A DNA stretch of 7,530 bases from Candidatus Bipolaricaulota bacterium (lineage in GTDB: Bacteria; Bipolaricaulota; Bipolaricaulia; UBA7950; UBA9294), in contig JAGGXO010000016.1 in assembly GCA_021163015.1 (NCBI GenBank), positions 1 through 7,530 on the forward strand. Reading direction: 5' to 3'. The notes beneath the pieces are model-generated. The model worked only from the letters and a program-made list of their open reading frames with translations. It searched no databases and was not told the origin of the DNA. The translations under genes and the position numbers were made by a program. How positions within the stretch are numbered: the stretch's first letter is position 1; each line of letters begins with the position of its first letter. This document shows, one piece after another, positions 1 through 6,680 of the stretch.

Positions 1-418
1 CCTGTAGCTTGAGGTTGATCTCTTCACGTTCGGAGAGGAGCTGATCGAGTTCCACTCCGCCGAGGACGCTTCGCAGCGTCGTCATCGCGATCTGGCGCGT
101 CGCCTCGATGTAGTTCTGCACCTGCACTACAGCGGCATTCGGATCGACCACGCGGAAGAAGAGGACAGCGTTGACGCTTGTCGTCACGTTGTCCTTCGTG
201 ATCACTTCCTGTGGTGGCACATCCAGTGTGACCAGGCGCAGTGTGATCTTCACCATCTTGTCGATGATCGGGATGAGCAGGAATATCCCTGGCCCTTTTG
301 CCCCGACGAGTCGTCCCAGACGGAAGATTACTCCGCGTTCATACTCGCGCACGATGCGAATCGCGTTCATCAGAAATATGAGCACTATCGCCACAATTGC
401 CGCAACCGTTATTGCCAT
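1..418 (-). CDS. Slipin / stomatin-like SPFH (band 7) membrane protein, N-terminal part
   Basis: Only the first 139 codons are present; the gene runs off the left edge. The translation starts with one hydrophobic segment (about residues 2-20) and then shows the stomatin/slipin signature YERGVIFRLGR at 26-36, GPGIFLLIP at 42-50, the VPPQEVITKDNV stretch near 67-78 and the TLRSVLGG...LDQLLSERE block at 114-132. This is the SPFH domain order of bacterial slipins, which are single-span inner-membrane proteins that oligomerise and are thought to organise membrane microdomains, often with an NfeD-type partner. No nfeD is visible on the upstream side, where tpiA is divergent; one could lie beyond the edge. 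The ATG at 416-418 is preceded by a strong AAGGAGGT (423-430). The family call is firm; the exact biological role is not known from sequence. Confidence 0.93.
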   Translation of the reverse strand, partial: MAITVAAIVAIVLIFLMNAIRIVREYERGVIFRLGRLVGAKGPGIFLLIPIIDKMVKITLRLVTLDVPPQEVITKDNVTTSVNAVLFFRVVDPNAAVVQVQNYIEATRQIAMTTLRSVLGGVELDQLLSEREEINLKLQ

Positions 419-451
419 GCGTACCTCCTTACAAGGTCCTTGACTGTGTCG

Positions 452-480
452 ATCATAGATGCGGCCGCGACAGAAGTCAA
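452..480 (-). promoter_or_regulatory. Sigma70-type promoter for the slipin gene
   Basis: Read on the minus strand there is a TTGACT -35 box (475-480), a spacer of exactly 17 bp, and a TATGAT -10 box (452-457). Each hexamer differs from the consensus at one position. Initiation would fall near 445, giving a leader of about 27 nt that carries the AAGGAGGT ribosome site at 423-430. Position, orientation and spacing all fit the slipin gene. Confidence 0.7.
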
Positions 481-507
481 TCAGCTCGCACAATCTACCA
501 CTGGAGC

Positions 508-513
508 TATAAT
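508..513 (+). promoter_or_regulatory. Possible -10 box for tpiA
   Basis: A perfect TATAAT lies 17 bp upstream of the tpiA ATG. No recognisable -35 hexamer is found 16-19 bp further upstream and there is no TG extension. If used, transcription would start near 520, immediately before the GGAGGT at 521-526, so the leader would be only about 11 nt. This is a box match without its partner, hence modest confidence. Confidence 0.4.
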
Positions 514-530
514 CAACAACGGAGGTAGAA

Positions 531-1292
531 ATGACCATGAGACGCCCATTGATTGCCGGAAACTGGAAGATGCACAAGACGCCACAGGAGACGGAGGAGT
601 TCATCGTCGAGTTCCTTTCAAAGCTTGCCAATGAAGAACGAATCGAAATCCTTATCGTTCCGCCCTTTACTAGCCTGGACCGAGCCGGCAAGCTATTGAA
701 GGGTAAATCGCTGCTGCTCGGCGCGCAGGACATGCACTACGAAGCGGAAGGCGCGTTCACGGGCGCCATATCTGCTCGCATGTTGAAGGCATGCGGCTGC
801 AGCTATGTTCTTGTCGGCCACTCTGAGCGACGCGAGCTGTTTGGTGACGACGACTCTGTTGTTTCACGCAAGCTGAATGCGGCCCTCCGTGATGGTTTGA
901 GGCCGATTCTGTGTGTGGGGGAGACGCTATCCGAACATGACAGGGTGGAAGAGAAGATCACGCAGCAACTGACTGAAGACCTTGACGGCATTGATGAGCA
1001 TGCACTTGCAGAGATGACGATCGCCTACGAGCCGATTTGGGCGATCGGAACAGGGAAGACGGCTACACCCGAGGTGGCGCAAGAGACAATCAGCATGATC
1101 AGGGACTGGATTACATCGCACTACGACAATGCGACGGCGCAAGCCACACGTATCTTATACGGGGGAAGCGTCAAGCCGGCAAACGCCGCATCCCTGCTGG
1201 CTCAACGCGACATCGATGGGGCGCTCGTCGGTGGAGCTTCTTTGGTCGCGGAGTCGTTCTTCCAGATTGTGGAAGCTGCTCGCTCACAGTGA
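531..1292 (+). CDS. tpiA: Triose-phosphate isomerase
   Basis: A 253-residue protein of the usual length for this enzyme, which interconverts dihydroxyacetone phosphate and glyceraldehyde 3-phosphate in cytoplasmic glycolysis and gluconeogenesis (EC 5.3.1.1). All hallmarks are visible: NWKM with Asn11 and Lys13, the catalytic His97 in VGHSERR, the catalytic Glu167 in AYEPIWAIGTGK followed by the phosphate-gripping loop 6 (about 170-180), and the phosphate-binding YGGSVKPAN (200-208) and GALVGGASL segments near the C-terminus. The ATG at 531 was chosen because GGAGGT (521-526) sits at good spacing; a second in-frame ATG at 537 is a less likely start. It is divergent from the slipin gene and 41 bp upstream of pgsA. 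The gap and pgk genes that often accompany it are not in the window. Confidence 0.98.
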   Translation: MTMRRPLIAGNWKMHKTPQETEEFIVEFLSKLANEERIEILIVPPFTSLDRAGKLLKGKSLLLGAQDMHYEAEGAFTGAISARMLKACGCSYVLVGHSERRELFGDDDSVVSRKLNAALRDGLRPILCVGETLSEHDRVEEKITQQLTEDLDGIDEHALAEMTIAYEPIWAIGTGKTATPEVAQETISMIRDWITSHYDNATAQATRILYGGSVKPANAASLLAQRDIDGALVGGASLVAESFFQIVEAARSQ

Positions 1293-1333
1293 TAGGATTA
1301 GCAACGACGACTGGCACGTCACGGGGAGGAAAG

Positions 1334-1882
1334 TTGATACGCTCCAATATCCCAAACCAGATAACGCTCGCCCGCATCGCCAGCGTGCCATTGTTCATGT
1401 ACCTGCTTCTGATGGAGAAGCCAGTGGGGACGATCCTGGCGATCGTTCTGTTCGTGTTGGCGGCGGCATCGGACGCCGTTGACGGGTATCTTGCACGCAG
1501 CATGAATCAGACGACCGTATTCGGCAAGTTTGCCGATCCAATTGCCGATAAGCTCCTCATCGCTGGAGCGCTGATCACGTTTGTGCAGTTGGGAGAGCTG
1601 AGCGCTGCTGTAACAATGGTTATCATCTCACGCGAGTTTCTCGTTACAGGCCTGCGGATCATGGCGATCGCCGAAGGGAAGGTTATTTCCGCAAGCCCAC
1701 TGGGGAAGTTGAAGACCATGTCACACATTGGTCTTGTCCTCGTTATTCTCATGTGCCGCTATTTCCAGCTTGGCCCCGGCTGGATGACAGCGAAGGCGGC
1801 CTTCCTTTACCTGGCAATCGCCCTTGCTGTCATCTCCGGAGGAGAGTACTTCTACCGGTCACGACAACTGTTCGTGCGCTGA
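1334..1882 (+). CDS. pgsA: CDP-diacylglycerol-glycerol-3-phosphate 3-phosphatidyltransferase
   Basis: The predicted 182-residue integral membrane protein makes phosphatidylglycerol phosphate from CDP-diacylglycerol and glycerol 3-phosphate, the committed step to phosphatidylglycerol (EC 2.7.8.5). The CDP-alcohol phosphotransferase signature D-x2-D-G-x2-A-R-x8-G-x3-D-x3-D is complete: Asp47, Asp50, Gly51, Ala54, Arg55, Gly64, Asp68 and Asp72. The N-terminus reads SNIPNQITLARI, as expected for PgsA, and several hydrophobic helices follow. The start is inferred to be TTG at 1334, with GGGGAGGA (1323-1330) just upstream. The open frame extends much further upstream, but that part overlaps tpiA and has no family similarity. 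A GTG at 1289 overlapping the tpiA stop is a weaker alternative that would add 15 residues. Probably co-transcribed with tpiA. Other CDP-alcohol transferases are possible but fit less well. Confidence 0.92.
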   Translation: MIRSNIPNQITLARIASVPLFMYLLLMEKPVGTILAIVLFVLAAASDAVDGYLARSMNQTTVFGKFADPIADKLLIAGALITFVQLGELSAAVTMVIISREFLVTGLRIMAIAEGKVISASPLGKLKTMSHIGLVLVILMCRYFQLGPGWMTAKAAFLYLAIALAVISGGEYFYRSRQLFVR

Positions 1883-1923
1883 GCGTGGCGTTTGTCTACT
1901 TCATAATGCACAAATACGCACGC
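1883..1923 (+). other. Imperfect hairpin after the pgsA stop
   Basis: An inverted repeat starts one base after the pgsA stop: GCGT (1883-1886) pairs with ACGC (1920-1923), GCG (1888-1890) with CGC (1917-1919), and TTTGT (1891-1895) with ACAAA (1910-1914), leaving a 14-nt loop and small bulges. It could mark the mRNA end of tpiA-pgsA, but no T-tract follows, so it is not a classic intrinsic terminator. The remaining gap to 1990 holds only the GGAGGT (1979-1984) ribosome site of the next gene and no convincing promoter. Confidence 0.35.
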
Positions 1924-1990
1924 GAAGTGTGACAACCATTACCGCAGCAGCAATCCCCATTAACGACACTCTCTAGTTGGAGGTCATCTT

Positions 1991-4900
1991 ATGCTTACGC
2001 GTGTGCTGCGTGTTGTCGTTGGAGCGTTCGTGGTTGTTGCCGTGTCCGCTAGCCTTGCCTTTGGGAACGGCGCGTCGATCAGCAGCATTGGTGTGTCGCC
2101 TGATCCGGTTTCCCGCTGGCAGTCCCTCACATACGAGATAGTTATCACCAACGGCACTAGTGCCGCCGATCTCACAGTGAATAATCCACTTCCTAATGGG
2201 CTTGATCAGAACAACGCTTCGTACAGCGTGGACAGTGGTGATTGGCACACACTCCCCCCGTATGGAATGATCTCACTCGGCACGGTGGCTGCGGGAAGGA
2301 CACTAAAGGTCGACATCAAGGCGCGCGTGCAATCCAACGCACCGGCGACGTTGACTGATACCGCTGATCTCACCGACGGGTCGAAGAAGCTTGATTCGGC
2401 GAGCGTGACGGTGAATGTGCTCCCTTCGGTCGATGCTGGACCCGATATGATGGTAAGACTGGGGGCAACGACAACCTTCTCCGATGCCTGGGCCGAGGAT
2501 GGAGGCGGCTCTATCGTCTCCTACGAGTGGGAGGCACGCGCCACCGATGGCACGCCCGTGGGAACGTTCGTAGACCCTTCGATCATCCATCCCACCTACA
2601 GTGCCCCAACGGTGAGCGGCGCGGTACGAATGACGTTAACTGTTACGGATGTCGATGGTGGGGAGACAAGCGATGCGTTCTGGCTGAACGTGAATTCGTT
2701 TCCCACAGCGAACGCCGGTTCCGATAAGACGATAAATGAAGGCCAAGATGTGAAACTCATCGATGCGAGCGGGATCGATAGTGACGGATGGATCCAGTCC
2801 TACGAGTGGAGCGATGGCGGAGTTGGCGGAACGTTCGATGACCCTCACAAGCTGCATGCTGGCTACACTGCGCCGAGCGTCGATGATTGCAATGGAACGA
2901 ACATTACACTTACGTTGACGGTCACCGATAACCTGGGAGCGGTGGGGAGCGACGACGTGCAGATTCACGTTGTCAATGTCAATCACCTGCCTCAAGTGAA
3001 CGCTGGCGATGATCAGAGCGTAGAGTTGGGGGATCACGTTACGCTATCTGGCACGGCGTCTGATGTGGACGGTCCACTTGCAGATGTGCACTGGGAGCAG
3101 GTTGCTGGACCAACGGTCGTCCTCTCCGATCCGAGCGCGCTTGGCGCAACATTCACGGCCCCGGATAGTGAAGCGACGATTCAACTGAAGCTTGTAGCAA
3201 CTGATACCTGCGGCGATGCAGCAAGCGATGTGATCGTGATCAGCGTGAGTTCAACGCCTGTTCCGCCTCTGCCCCCGCCGGTGACGAAAACAGCGAAGAT
3301 TAAGATCGAGAAAGTCGCTGATCGTAAGGAAGCATCACTTGGGGAGACGATCGCTTACACCTACACGGTGACAAACACTGGTCAGGTGACGCTCTCTTCG
3401 GTGAGTGTGACAGATGACAAACTTGGTTTGATTAATCTAGGACACAATGTACTGGCACCAGGAGAAACGACTAGTGGAAGCGCACACCTCACGGTAACTA
3501 TCGATCTCTTCCCTGGACCGGTCGTGAACAAGGCCACTGCAACCGCTAGGAACCAGAGTGGAGGGGAAGTGAGTGACAGCACAAGCGCAAGTGTAGCCCT
3601 TTACTTCAAGTCAGCGGGGATCGACATCACGCTTATCGCACAGGACAGCCGCGGTTTTCCCATCTCCCCGTTCGATCTGTTGTCGGTGGGAGAGGAGATC
3701 ACCTACGTGTACACAATCACCAATACGGGTGAAAGTGTGCTCGATAATCTGACACTCCGTGATGAGCGCATAGGGGAGATTCCTCTTTCCCGAACTGATC
3801 TTGCCCCATGGGAGAGCATAGCTGGATCGTTCACCGTGACGATCAGTGAAGGTGAGCTTCCAGGGGCGTTCTCCGACACAGCGACCGTAACGGCGATCGA
3901 TCCTATTGGTAAGAGCCTGGAAGCAAGTGACACACTCGTTCTGTACGGGCTTTCCTCCTCTGGCGACTTGGAACTGACAAAGACGTGCTCCACAAACAAG
4001 GCAGCGGTCGGTGATGTAATCACGTACACGTACGAGATAGCCAATGTCGGCAAGACGACGATCACTGACCTGCTCCTCACAGACGATCATCTTGGGGATA
4101 TCCCTCTCCCTACGCGCGTGATCGCTCCGGGAGAGAGGATCATCGCCTACGCTGACTACACAGTCAGTGAAAATGACCTCCCCGGACCGCTCACCAATTC
4201 TGCATCGATTAGCGGGCAAGGACTCGCCGGCGAGGCCACGACAAGCAGCACATCACTGAGCATTGAAGTGATGGAGGCGAATGCGGGTGGAGGCGGGAGC
4301 AGCAAGAATTTACTTGATGGGAGGGTGATCATCAACGAGATCGCGTGGGCGGGGACGCCCGCTAGCCCAGCCGACGAATGGATCGAGTTGCGTAACCTTG
4401 GCTCGATCCCAGTTGACCTCACAGGATGGACACTCTGCTGGTATCGCAAAGGTGGTACTATCCCGCCAGAGGATCAGTGGACGCGCGTTCCGCTCAGCGG
4501 CACGATCAGCCCATCTCCGATCGACCTTTCCGTCTCTCGCGTACCTGGTTCCCAGATCGCTTTCGTGCAGTCAAGCGCAGACTCGTGGCGCGTGGTGGAC
4601 ATATCGTGGTGGGCTGCGGGGAAAAAGGACAATGCCGACCATGGCTACTATCTCTTAGAGAGGCGAGGCGAGAATACCGTGAGCGATGTAGCATCTGATC
4701 TCGTCTACGATAGGAGCACTACCTACCAGTACATCCTGCCGGATAGCGGAGCGGTGGTATTCCTCCTCGATGCAGAGGGGAGTGTCGTGGATACGGCAAA
4801 CGGGGAGCACACCAATATTGCTGGATGGCCCGCGGGAGATGTCAACACCTGTGCCACAATGGAGCGCACGGATCCACTAGCTGGGGACCTAGATAACAAT

Positions 4901-5284
4901 TGGCATACGAATCCTGGCATTCTCACTAGTGGACATGACGCAGCAGGCGACCGTCTCATTGCGAGTGTTGCAAAGCCAAACTCTCCCTCTCTCGATGAAC
5001 TTACGTTCATTGCGCAGGACAGGATAACGCCGACTCAGGCTGATGGAACAATCAGTGTAAGTGTCCAAGGAGAAGGTAAACCGCGTGTGCAAGTGTCCGC
5101 ACTTGGCATCAAGGGCGCAGCCGGAGGCGGAGCGAGTGCATCTGGGCTTTCTTTCTCAACACACTACTCCAAGAAAGAGGCGCTCCTCACAATCAACACT
5201 GCACCGCTCGCTACGGGAAGGTATTATGTGTGGATTACGAACGGTGCTGGAGAGGCCACGCTTGTTCCGTTTGCGGTCAAGTAG
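1991..5284 (+). CDS. Secreted modular protein with DUF11-like, PKD-like and lamin-tail domains
   Basis: A 1097-residue exported protein, not recognised as a named gene. Residues 1-25 form a signal peptide (Arg-containing start, hydrophobic core, likely cleavage near SLAFG). Then follow a DUF11-like domain (27-143), three PKD-like beta-sandwiches (about 145-236, 237-330, 331-420) each opening with an N/D-A-G-x-D motif, a proline-rich hinge (422-431), three DUF11-like repeats (about 435-538, 543-653, 658-760), a glycine-rich hinge (764-770), a lamin-tail domain (about 779-976: IINEIAWAG, DEWIELRN, TGWTL, and the closing MERTDP...NNWHTNPG) and a final beta-rich segment (about 984-1097). No enzyme motif, LPXTG-type signal, PEP-CTERM or C-terminal membrane span is visible, so it is probably a periplasmic, surface or released adhesive or structural protein. 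GGAGGT at 1979-1984 fixes the ATG. It is convergent with the ACT gene, 33 bp away. Confidence 0.88.
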   Translation: MLTRVLRVVVGAFVVVAVSASLAFGNGASISSIGVSPDPVSRWQSLTYEIVITNGTSAADLTVNNPLPNGLDQNNASYSVDSGDWHTLPPYGMISLGTVAAGRTLKVDIKARVQSNAPATLTDTADLTDGSKKLDSASVTVNVLPSVDAGPDMMVRLGATTTFSDAWAEDGGGSIVSYEWEARATDGTPVGTFVDPSIIHPTYSAPTVSGAVRMTLTVTDVDGGETSDAFWLNVNSFPTANAGSDKTINEGQDVKLIDASGIDSDGWIQSYEWSDGGVGGTFDDPHKLHAGYTAPSVDDCNGTNITLTLTVTDNLGAVGSDDVQIHVVNVNHLPQVNAGDDQSVELGDHVTLSGTASDVDGPLADVHWEQVAGPTVVLSDPSALGATFTAPDSEATIQLKLVATDTCGDAASDVIVISVSSTPVPPLPPPVTKTAKIKIEKVADRKEASLGETIAYTYTVTNTGQVTLSSVSVTDDKLGLINLGHNVLAPGETTSGSAHLTVTIDLFPGPVVNKATATARNQSGGEVSDSTSASVALYFKSAGIDITLIAQDSRGFPISPFDLLSVGEEITYVYTITNTGESVLDNLTLRDERIGEIPLSRTDLAPWESIAGSFTVTISEGELPGAFSDTATVTAIDPIGKSLEASDTLVLYGLSSSGDLELTKTCSTNKAAVGDVITYTYEIANVGKTTITDLLLTDDHLGDIPLPTRVIAPGERIIAYADYTVSENDLPGPLTNSASISGQGLAGEATTSSTSLSIEVMEANAGGGGSSKNLLDGRVIINEIAWAGTPASPADEWIELRNLGSIPVDLTGWTLCWYRKGGTIPPEDQWTRVPLSGTISPSPIDLSVSRVPGSQIAFVQSSADSWRVVDISWWAAGKKDNADHGYYLLERRGENTVSDVASDLVYDRSTTYQYILPDSGAVVFLLDAEGSVVDTANGEHTNIAGWPAGDVNTCATMERTDPLAGDLDNNWHTNPGILTSGHDAAGDRLIASVAKPNSPSLDELTFIAQDRITPTQADGTISVSVQGEGKPRVQVSALGIKGAAGGGASASGLSFSTHYSKKEALLTINTAPLATGRYYVWITNGAGEATLVPFAVK
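2423..3250 (+). repeat. Three tandem PKD-like domains encoded in the large secreted protein
   Basis: Residues 145-420 fall into three related units. They open with SVDAGPDMMV, TANAGSDKTI and QVNAGDDQSV respectively, and the first two carry SYEW in the middle and LTVTD plus an Asp-rich turn near the end; the third has VHWEQ and LVATD. This is the usual PKD / immunoglobulin-like layout of extracellular proteins. The copies are well diverged at DNA level, which points to old duplication rather than recent expansion. Acidic turns such as DVDGG, DSDGW and DVDGP resemble calcium-binding loops of extracellular domains, though binding is only a guess. Confidence 0.75.
3293..4270 (+). repeat. Three tandem DUF11-like repeats encoded in the large secreted protein
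   Basis: Residues 435-760 hold three copies of a unit of about 100-110 residues. The shared core is G-[ED]-x-I-x-Y-x-Y-x-[IV]-x-N-x-G (GETIAYTYTVTNTG, GEEITYVYTITNTG, GDVITYTYEIANVG), then a DD/DE-x-[LI]-G motif (TDDKLG, RDERIG, TDDHLG), then [LI]-A-P-[GW]-E and a [LF]-P-G-[PA] motif. This matches the conserved-repeat DUF11 / CARDB-like fold common in bacterial and archaeal surface proteins. The second copy has an inserted segment (SRGFPISPFDLLS) before its core. DNA identity between copies looks low by eye. Confidence 0.8.
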
Positions 5285-5317
5285 CTTCCCAGAGGCACCC
5301 TACACGGCAAACCTGAT

Positions 5318-5728
5318 TTAGTGACAGTGCCGTCGGAGTGCCTGCAATGCCCGTTCGTTGTCGGAACAGTTAAGAACGACAAGGCCGGTTCTCCCCTCCT
5401 GGGCCACGGTGGCGTAGAGCTCATCTATGGCGATCTCCTTGCGGGCGAGCGCTTCACTGACGCGGCAGAGGAAGCCGGGATAGTGAGGAAGCTCCACAAT
5501 CAGCACATCGCGTTCCTCAACAACGAAATCAGCTTTGCGTAACGCATCGCGCACGAAGGATTGCGATCCCGTGATGAGGTGAATAGACGTCTCGCTCCCT
5601 TCGGTCCTTACAACCACGGAAAGGAGATTGAGTCCCATGTCACTTAAAATGCGAATCACCTTGGCCAGGGACCCGATCTCGTTTGTGGCACGAACAATGA
5701 TCTCTCGCTGCACACGTATGTCGCGCAT
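5318..5728 (-). CDS. Free-standing tandem ACT-domain protein
   Basis: A 136-residue protein made of two ACT domains and nothing else. The first spans about residues 9-70, with the ATNEIGSLAKVIRILSDMGL element typical of the first strand and helix. The second spans about 74-131, with LPHYPGFLCRVSEALARKEI. ACT domains bind small ligands, usually amino acids, and regulate enzymes of amino-acid metabolism. With no catalytic domain attached, this is probably a cytoplasmic sensor or regulatory subunit acting in trans; its ligand and partner cannot be read from sequence. The ATG at 5728 is preferred over one 25 codons upstream because GGGAG (5737-5741) precedes it and the upstream stretch has no ACT character. 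It lies 129 bp downstream of coaE on the same strand and may be co-transcribed; a TAGAAT in that gap lacks a convincing -35 box. Confidence 0.85.
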   Translation of the reverse strand: MRDIRVQREIIVRATNEIGSLAKVIRILSDMGLNLLSVVVRTEGSETSIHLITGSQSFVRDALRKADFVVEERDVLIVELPHYPGFLCRVSEALARKEIAIDELYATVAQEGRTGLVVLNCSDNERALQALRRHCH

Positions 5729-5857
5729 TAGTTGATCTCCCGCATCTATTCTATGAGGACCTGGCATCTTGCACTGGGCCCATGACTCGGTGAAAGCAGA
5801 CATTCGCCCGTTTCCGTCCTCGAATTCGACACATCTTGCTCCCGAGGGTCCACATAT

Positions 5858-6445
5858 CTAACTACTTGCCGGGAGACGCTCTATCGCCTCGAGGATGCAC
5901 TTGGAGATTTCTTCTACGCTCCCTTCTGCATCTATCTCTACAGTCTTTGTCACCTTCGCCGATGATGCTTCGCGCTCCAGGTGCTGCGCACGGCCAGCAG
6001 CGCGCAGCCTTTCTGCACGCGTCTCTCGGCTGGCAACGAGCCATAAGATCGCATCGAACAGGGAGTAATCGACGTGTGGGGAGACGCCAAGGAGAGCCCC
6101 TTCAAAGAGGAGGATTCGCGTCCCTTTCGCCGCCTCAGCTCCTATGAGCACACGCATCCTCTCGTTCAACACAGGGTGCACGACCTCATTCAGATATGCG
6201 AGCGCCTCACTATCGGAGAAGACAATCTGTGCTAGCTTTGACCTGTCAATCTCGTCTCCGTTGGATGCGAGAATCCCTTCTCCAAAATGGGAGATGAGCC
6301 TCTTGTATGTAGGCGTGTTCGGCCTGTAGGTTTCCCATGCAAGCTCGTCCAGATCAGCCCAGACGATACCTTTACGTTCGGCCAGGTTCTTCCCGACGGC
6401 GCTCTTTCCGCAACCGGCTTCGCCGGCAAGTCCAATTACCTTCAT
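5858..6445 (-). CDS. coaE: Dephospho-CoA kinase, divergent
   Basis: A 195-residue P-loop kinase. Dephospho-CoA kinase phosphorylates the ribose 3'-hydroxyl of dephospho-CoA with ATP, the last step of CoA synthesis (EC 2.7.1.24). Seen here: Walker A GEAGCGKS at 8-15; the substrate-site acidic pair as ADLDELA (Asp31 and Asp33, in place of the usual DADxIA); HFGEGIL; and the family block LAQIVFSDSEALAYLNEVVHPVL, a close match to known CoaE. The C-terminal half is less typical: the usual PLLFE motif reads LLFEGALLG, and the lid region after RLRAAGR is shorter and lacks the common Gln. ATG 6445 is fixed by GGGGAGGAT upstream; an in-frame extension of 21 codons has no family similarity. A TACAAT box lies about 25 bp upstream without a clear -35. 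Another P-loop kinase specificity cannot be excluded. Confidence 0.8.
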   Translation of the reverse strand: MKVIGLAGEAGCGKSAVGKNLAERKGIVWADLDELAWETYRPNTPTYKRLISHFGEGILASNGDEIDRSKLAQIVFSDSEALAYLNEVVHPVLNERMRVLIGAEAAKGTRILLFEGALLGVSPHVDYSLFDAILWLVASRETRAERLRAAGRAQHLEREASSAKVTKTVEIDAEGSVEEISKCILEAIERLPASS

Positions 6446-6501
6446 CGATCCTCCCCATGTTCCAGAAACGATTGTAGTTCTTGGCAACAAACGCATCTCT
6501 G

Positions 6502-6530
6502 ACAACAAGACTAGCCTCGCATCTTGTTGT
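6502..6530. repeat. Perfect 9-bp inverted repeat between coaE and the DUF4384 gene
   Basis: ACAACAAGA at 6502-6510 is the exact reverse complement of TCTTGTTGT at 6522-6530, with 11 bp between. It lies in the 235-bp divergent gap (6446-6680), 57 bp upstream of the coaE start. No T-tract follows on either strand, so it looks more like an operator or RNA stem than a terminator. A related CAACAA...GCATCT string occurs just before it (about 6485-6498). I see no tRNA or recognised riboswitch in the rest of the gap. Confidence 0.45.
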
Positions 6531-6668
6531 TATCGACCCCACCCACTGCACTTTGAAACAATATCTGATGCGTGGCACAGATGACAACACGCAAGCATGT
6601 CTGAAGGGATGTTTCGCCAGGCAAGGAGGAGAATGAAACTAGGAGCCGTGGCGGGTGTAGATCCAAGC

Positions 6669-6677
6669 GAGGTGATC
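6669..6677 (+). promoter_or_regulatory. Extended ribosome binding site deciding the DUF4384 start
   Basis: GAGGTGATC is a long match to the complement of the usual 16S rRNA 3' end and lies 8 nt (after GAGG) before the ATG at 6681. It supports that start, which places a clean signal peptide at the very N-terminus. A competing AAGGAGGA (6623-6630) lies only 3 nt before an in-frame ATG at 6633, closer than is normally efficient. Confidence 0.6.
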
Positions 6678-6680
6678 AAG

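Noticed and set aside
171..443. A plus-strand open frame of 90 codons over the slipin gene
   Set aside because: The minus strand encodes an unmistakable SPFH domain with its own promoter and ribosome site, so this frame is a shadow.
1037..1333. Upstream part of the open frame that continues into pgsA
   Set aside because: It overlaps tpiA in another frame and has no PgsA similarity; the family N-terminus and a Shine-Dalgarno site appear only at 1334.
1902..1907. CATAAT as a -10 box for the large secreted-protein gene
   Set aside because: No -35 hexamer at acceptable spacing, and the box falls in the loop of the hairpin after pgsA.
3611..4219. A 202-codon open frame antisense to the large secreted-protein gene
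   Set aside because: It lies wholly opposite the DUF11-like repeats, shows no recognisable domain and has Cys/Arg-rich composition typical of a shadow frame. The sense strand has clear domain structure.
5742..5857. Possible tRNA or small RNA in the coaE-ACT gap, suggested by the TCGAATTCGA palindrome at 5820-5829
   Set aside because: No cloverleaf arms or GTTCRAAYC T-loop could be assembled on either strand; it is a short chance palindrome.
6541..6680. Riboswitch or ribozyme in the leader of the DUF4384 gene, prompted by CTGATGC and GAAAC strings
   Set aside because: The hammerhead core needs CTGANGA, which is absent, and no consensus of a known riboswitch class could be matched.
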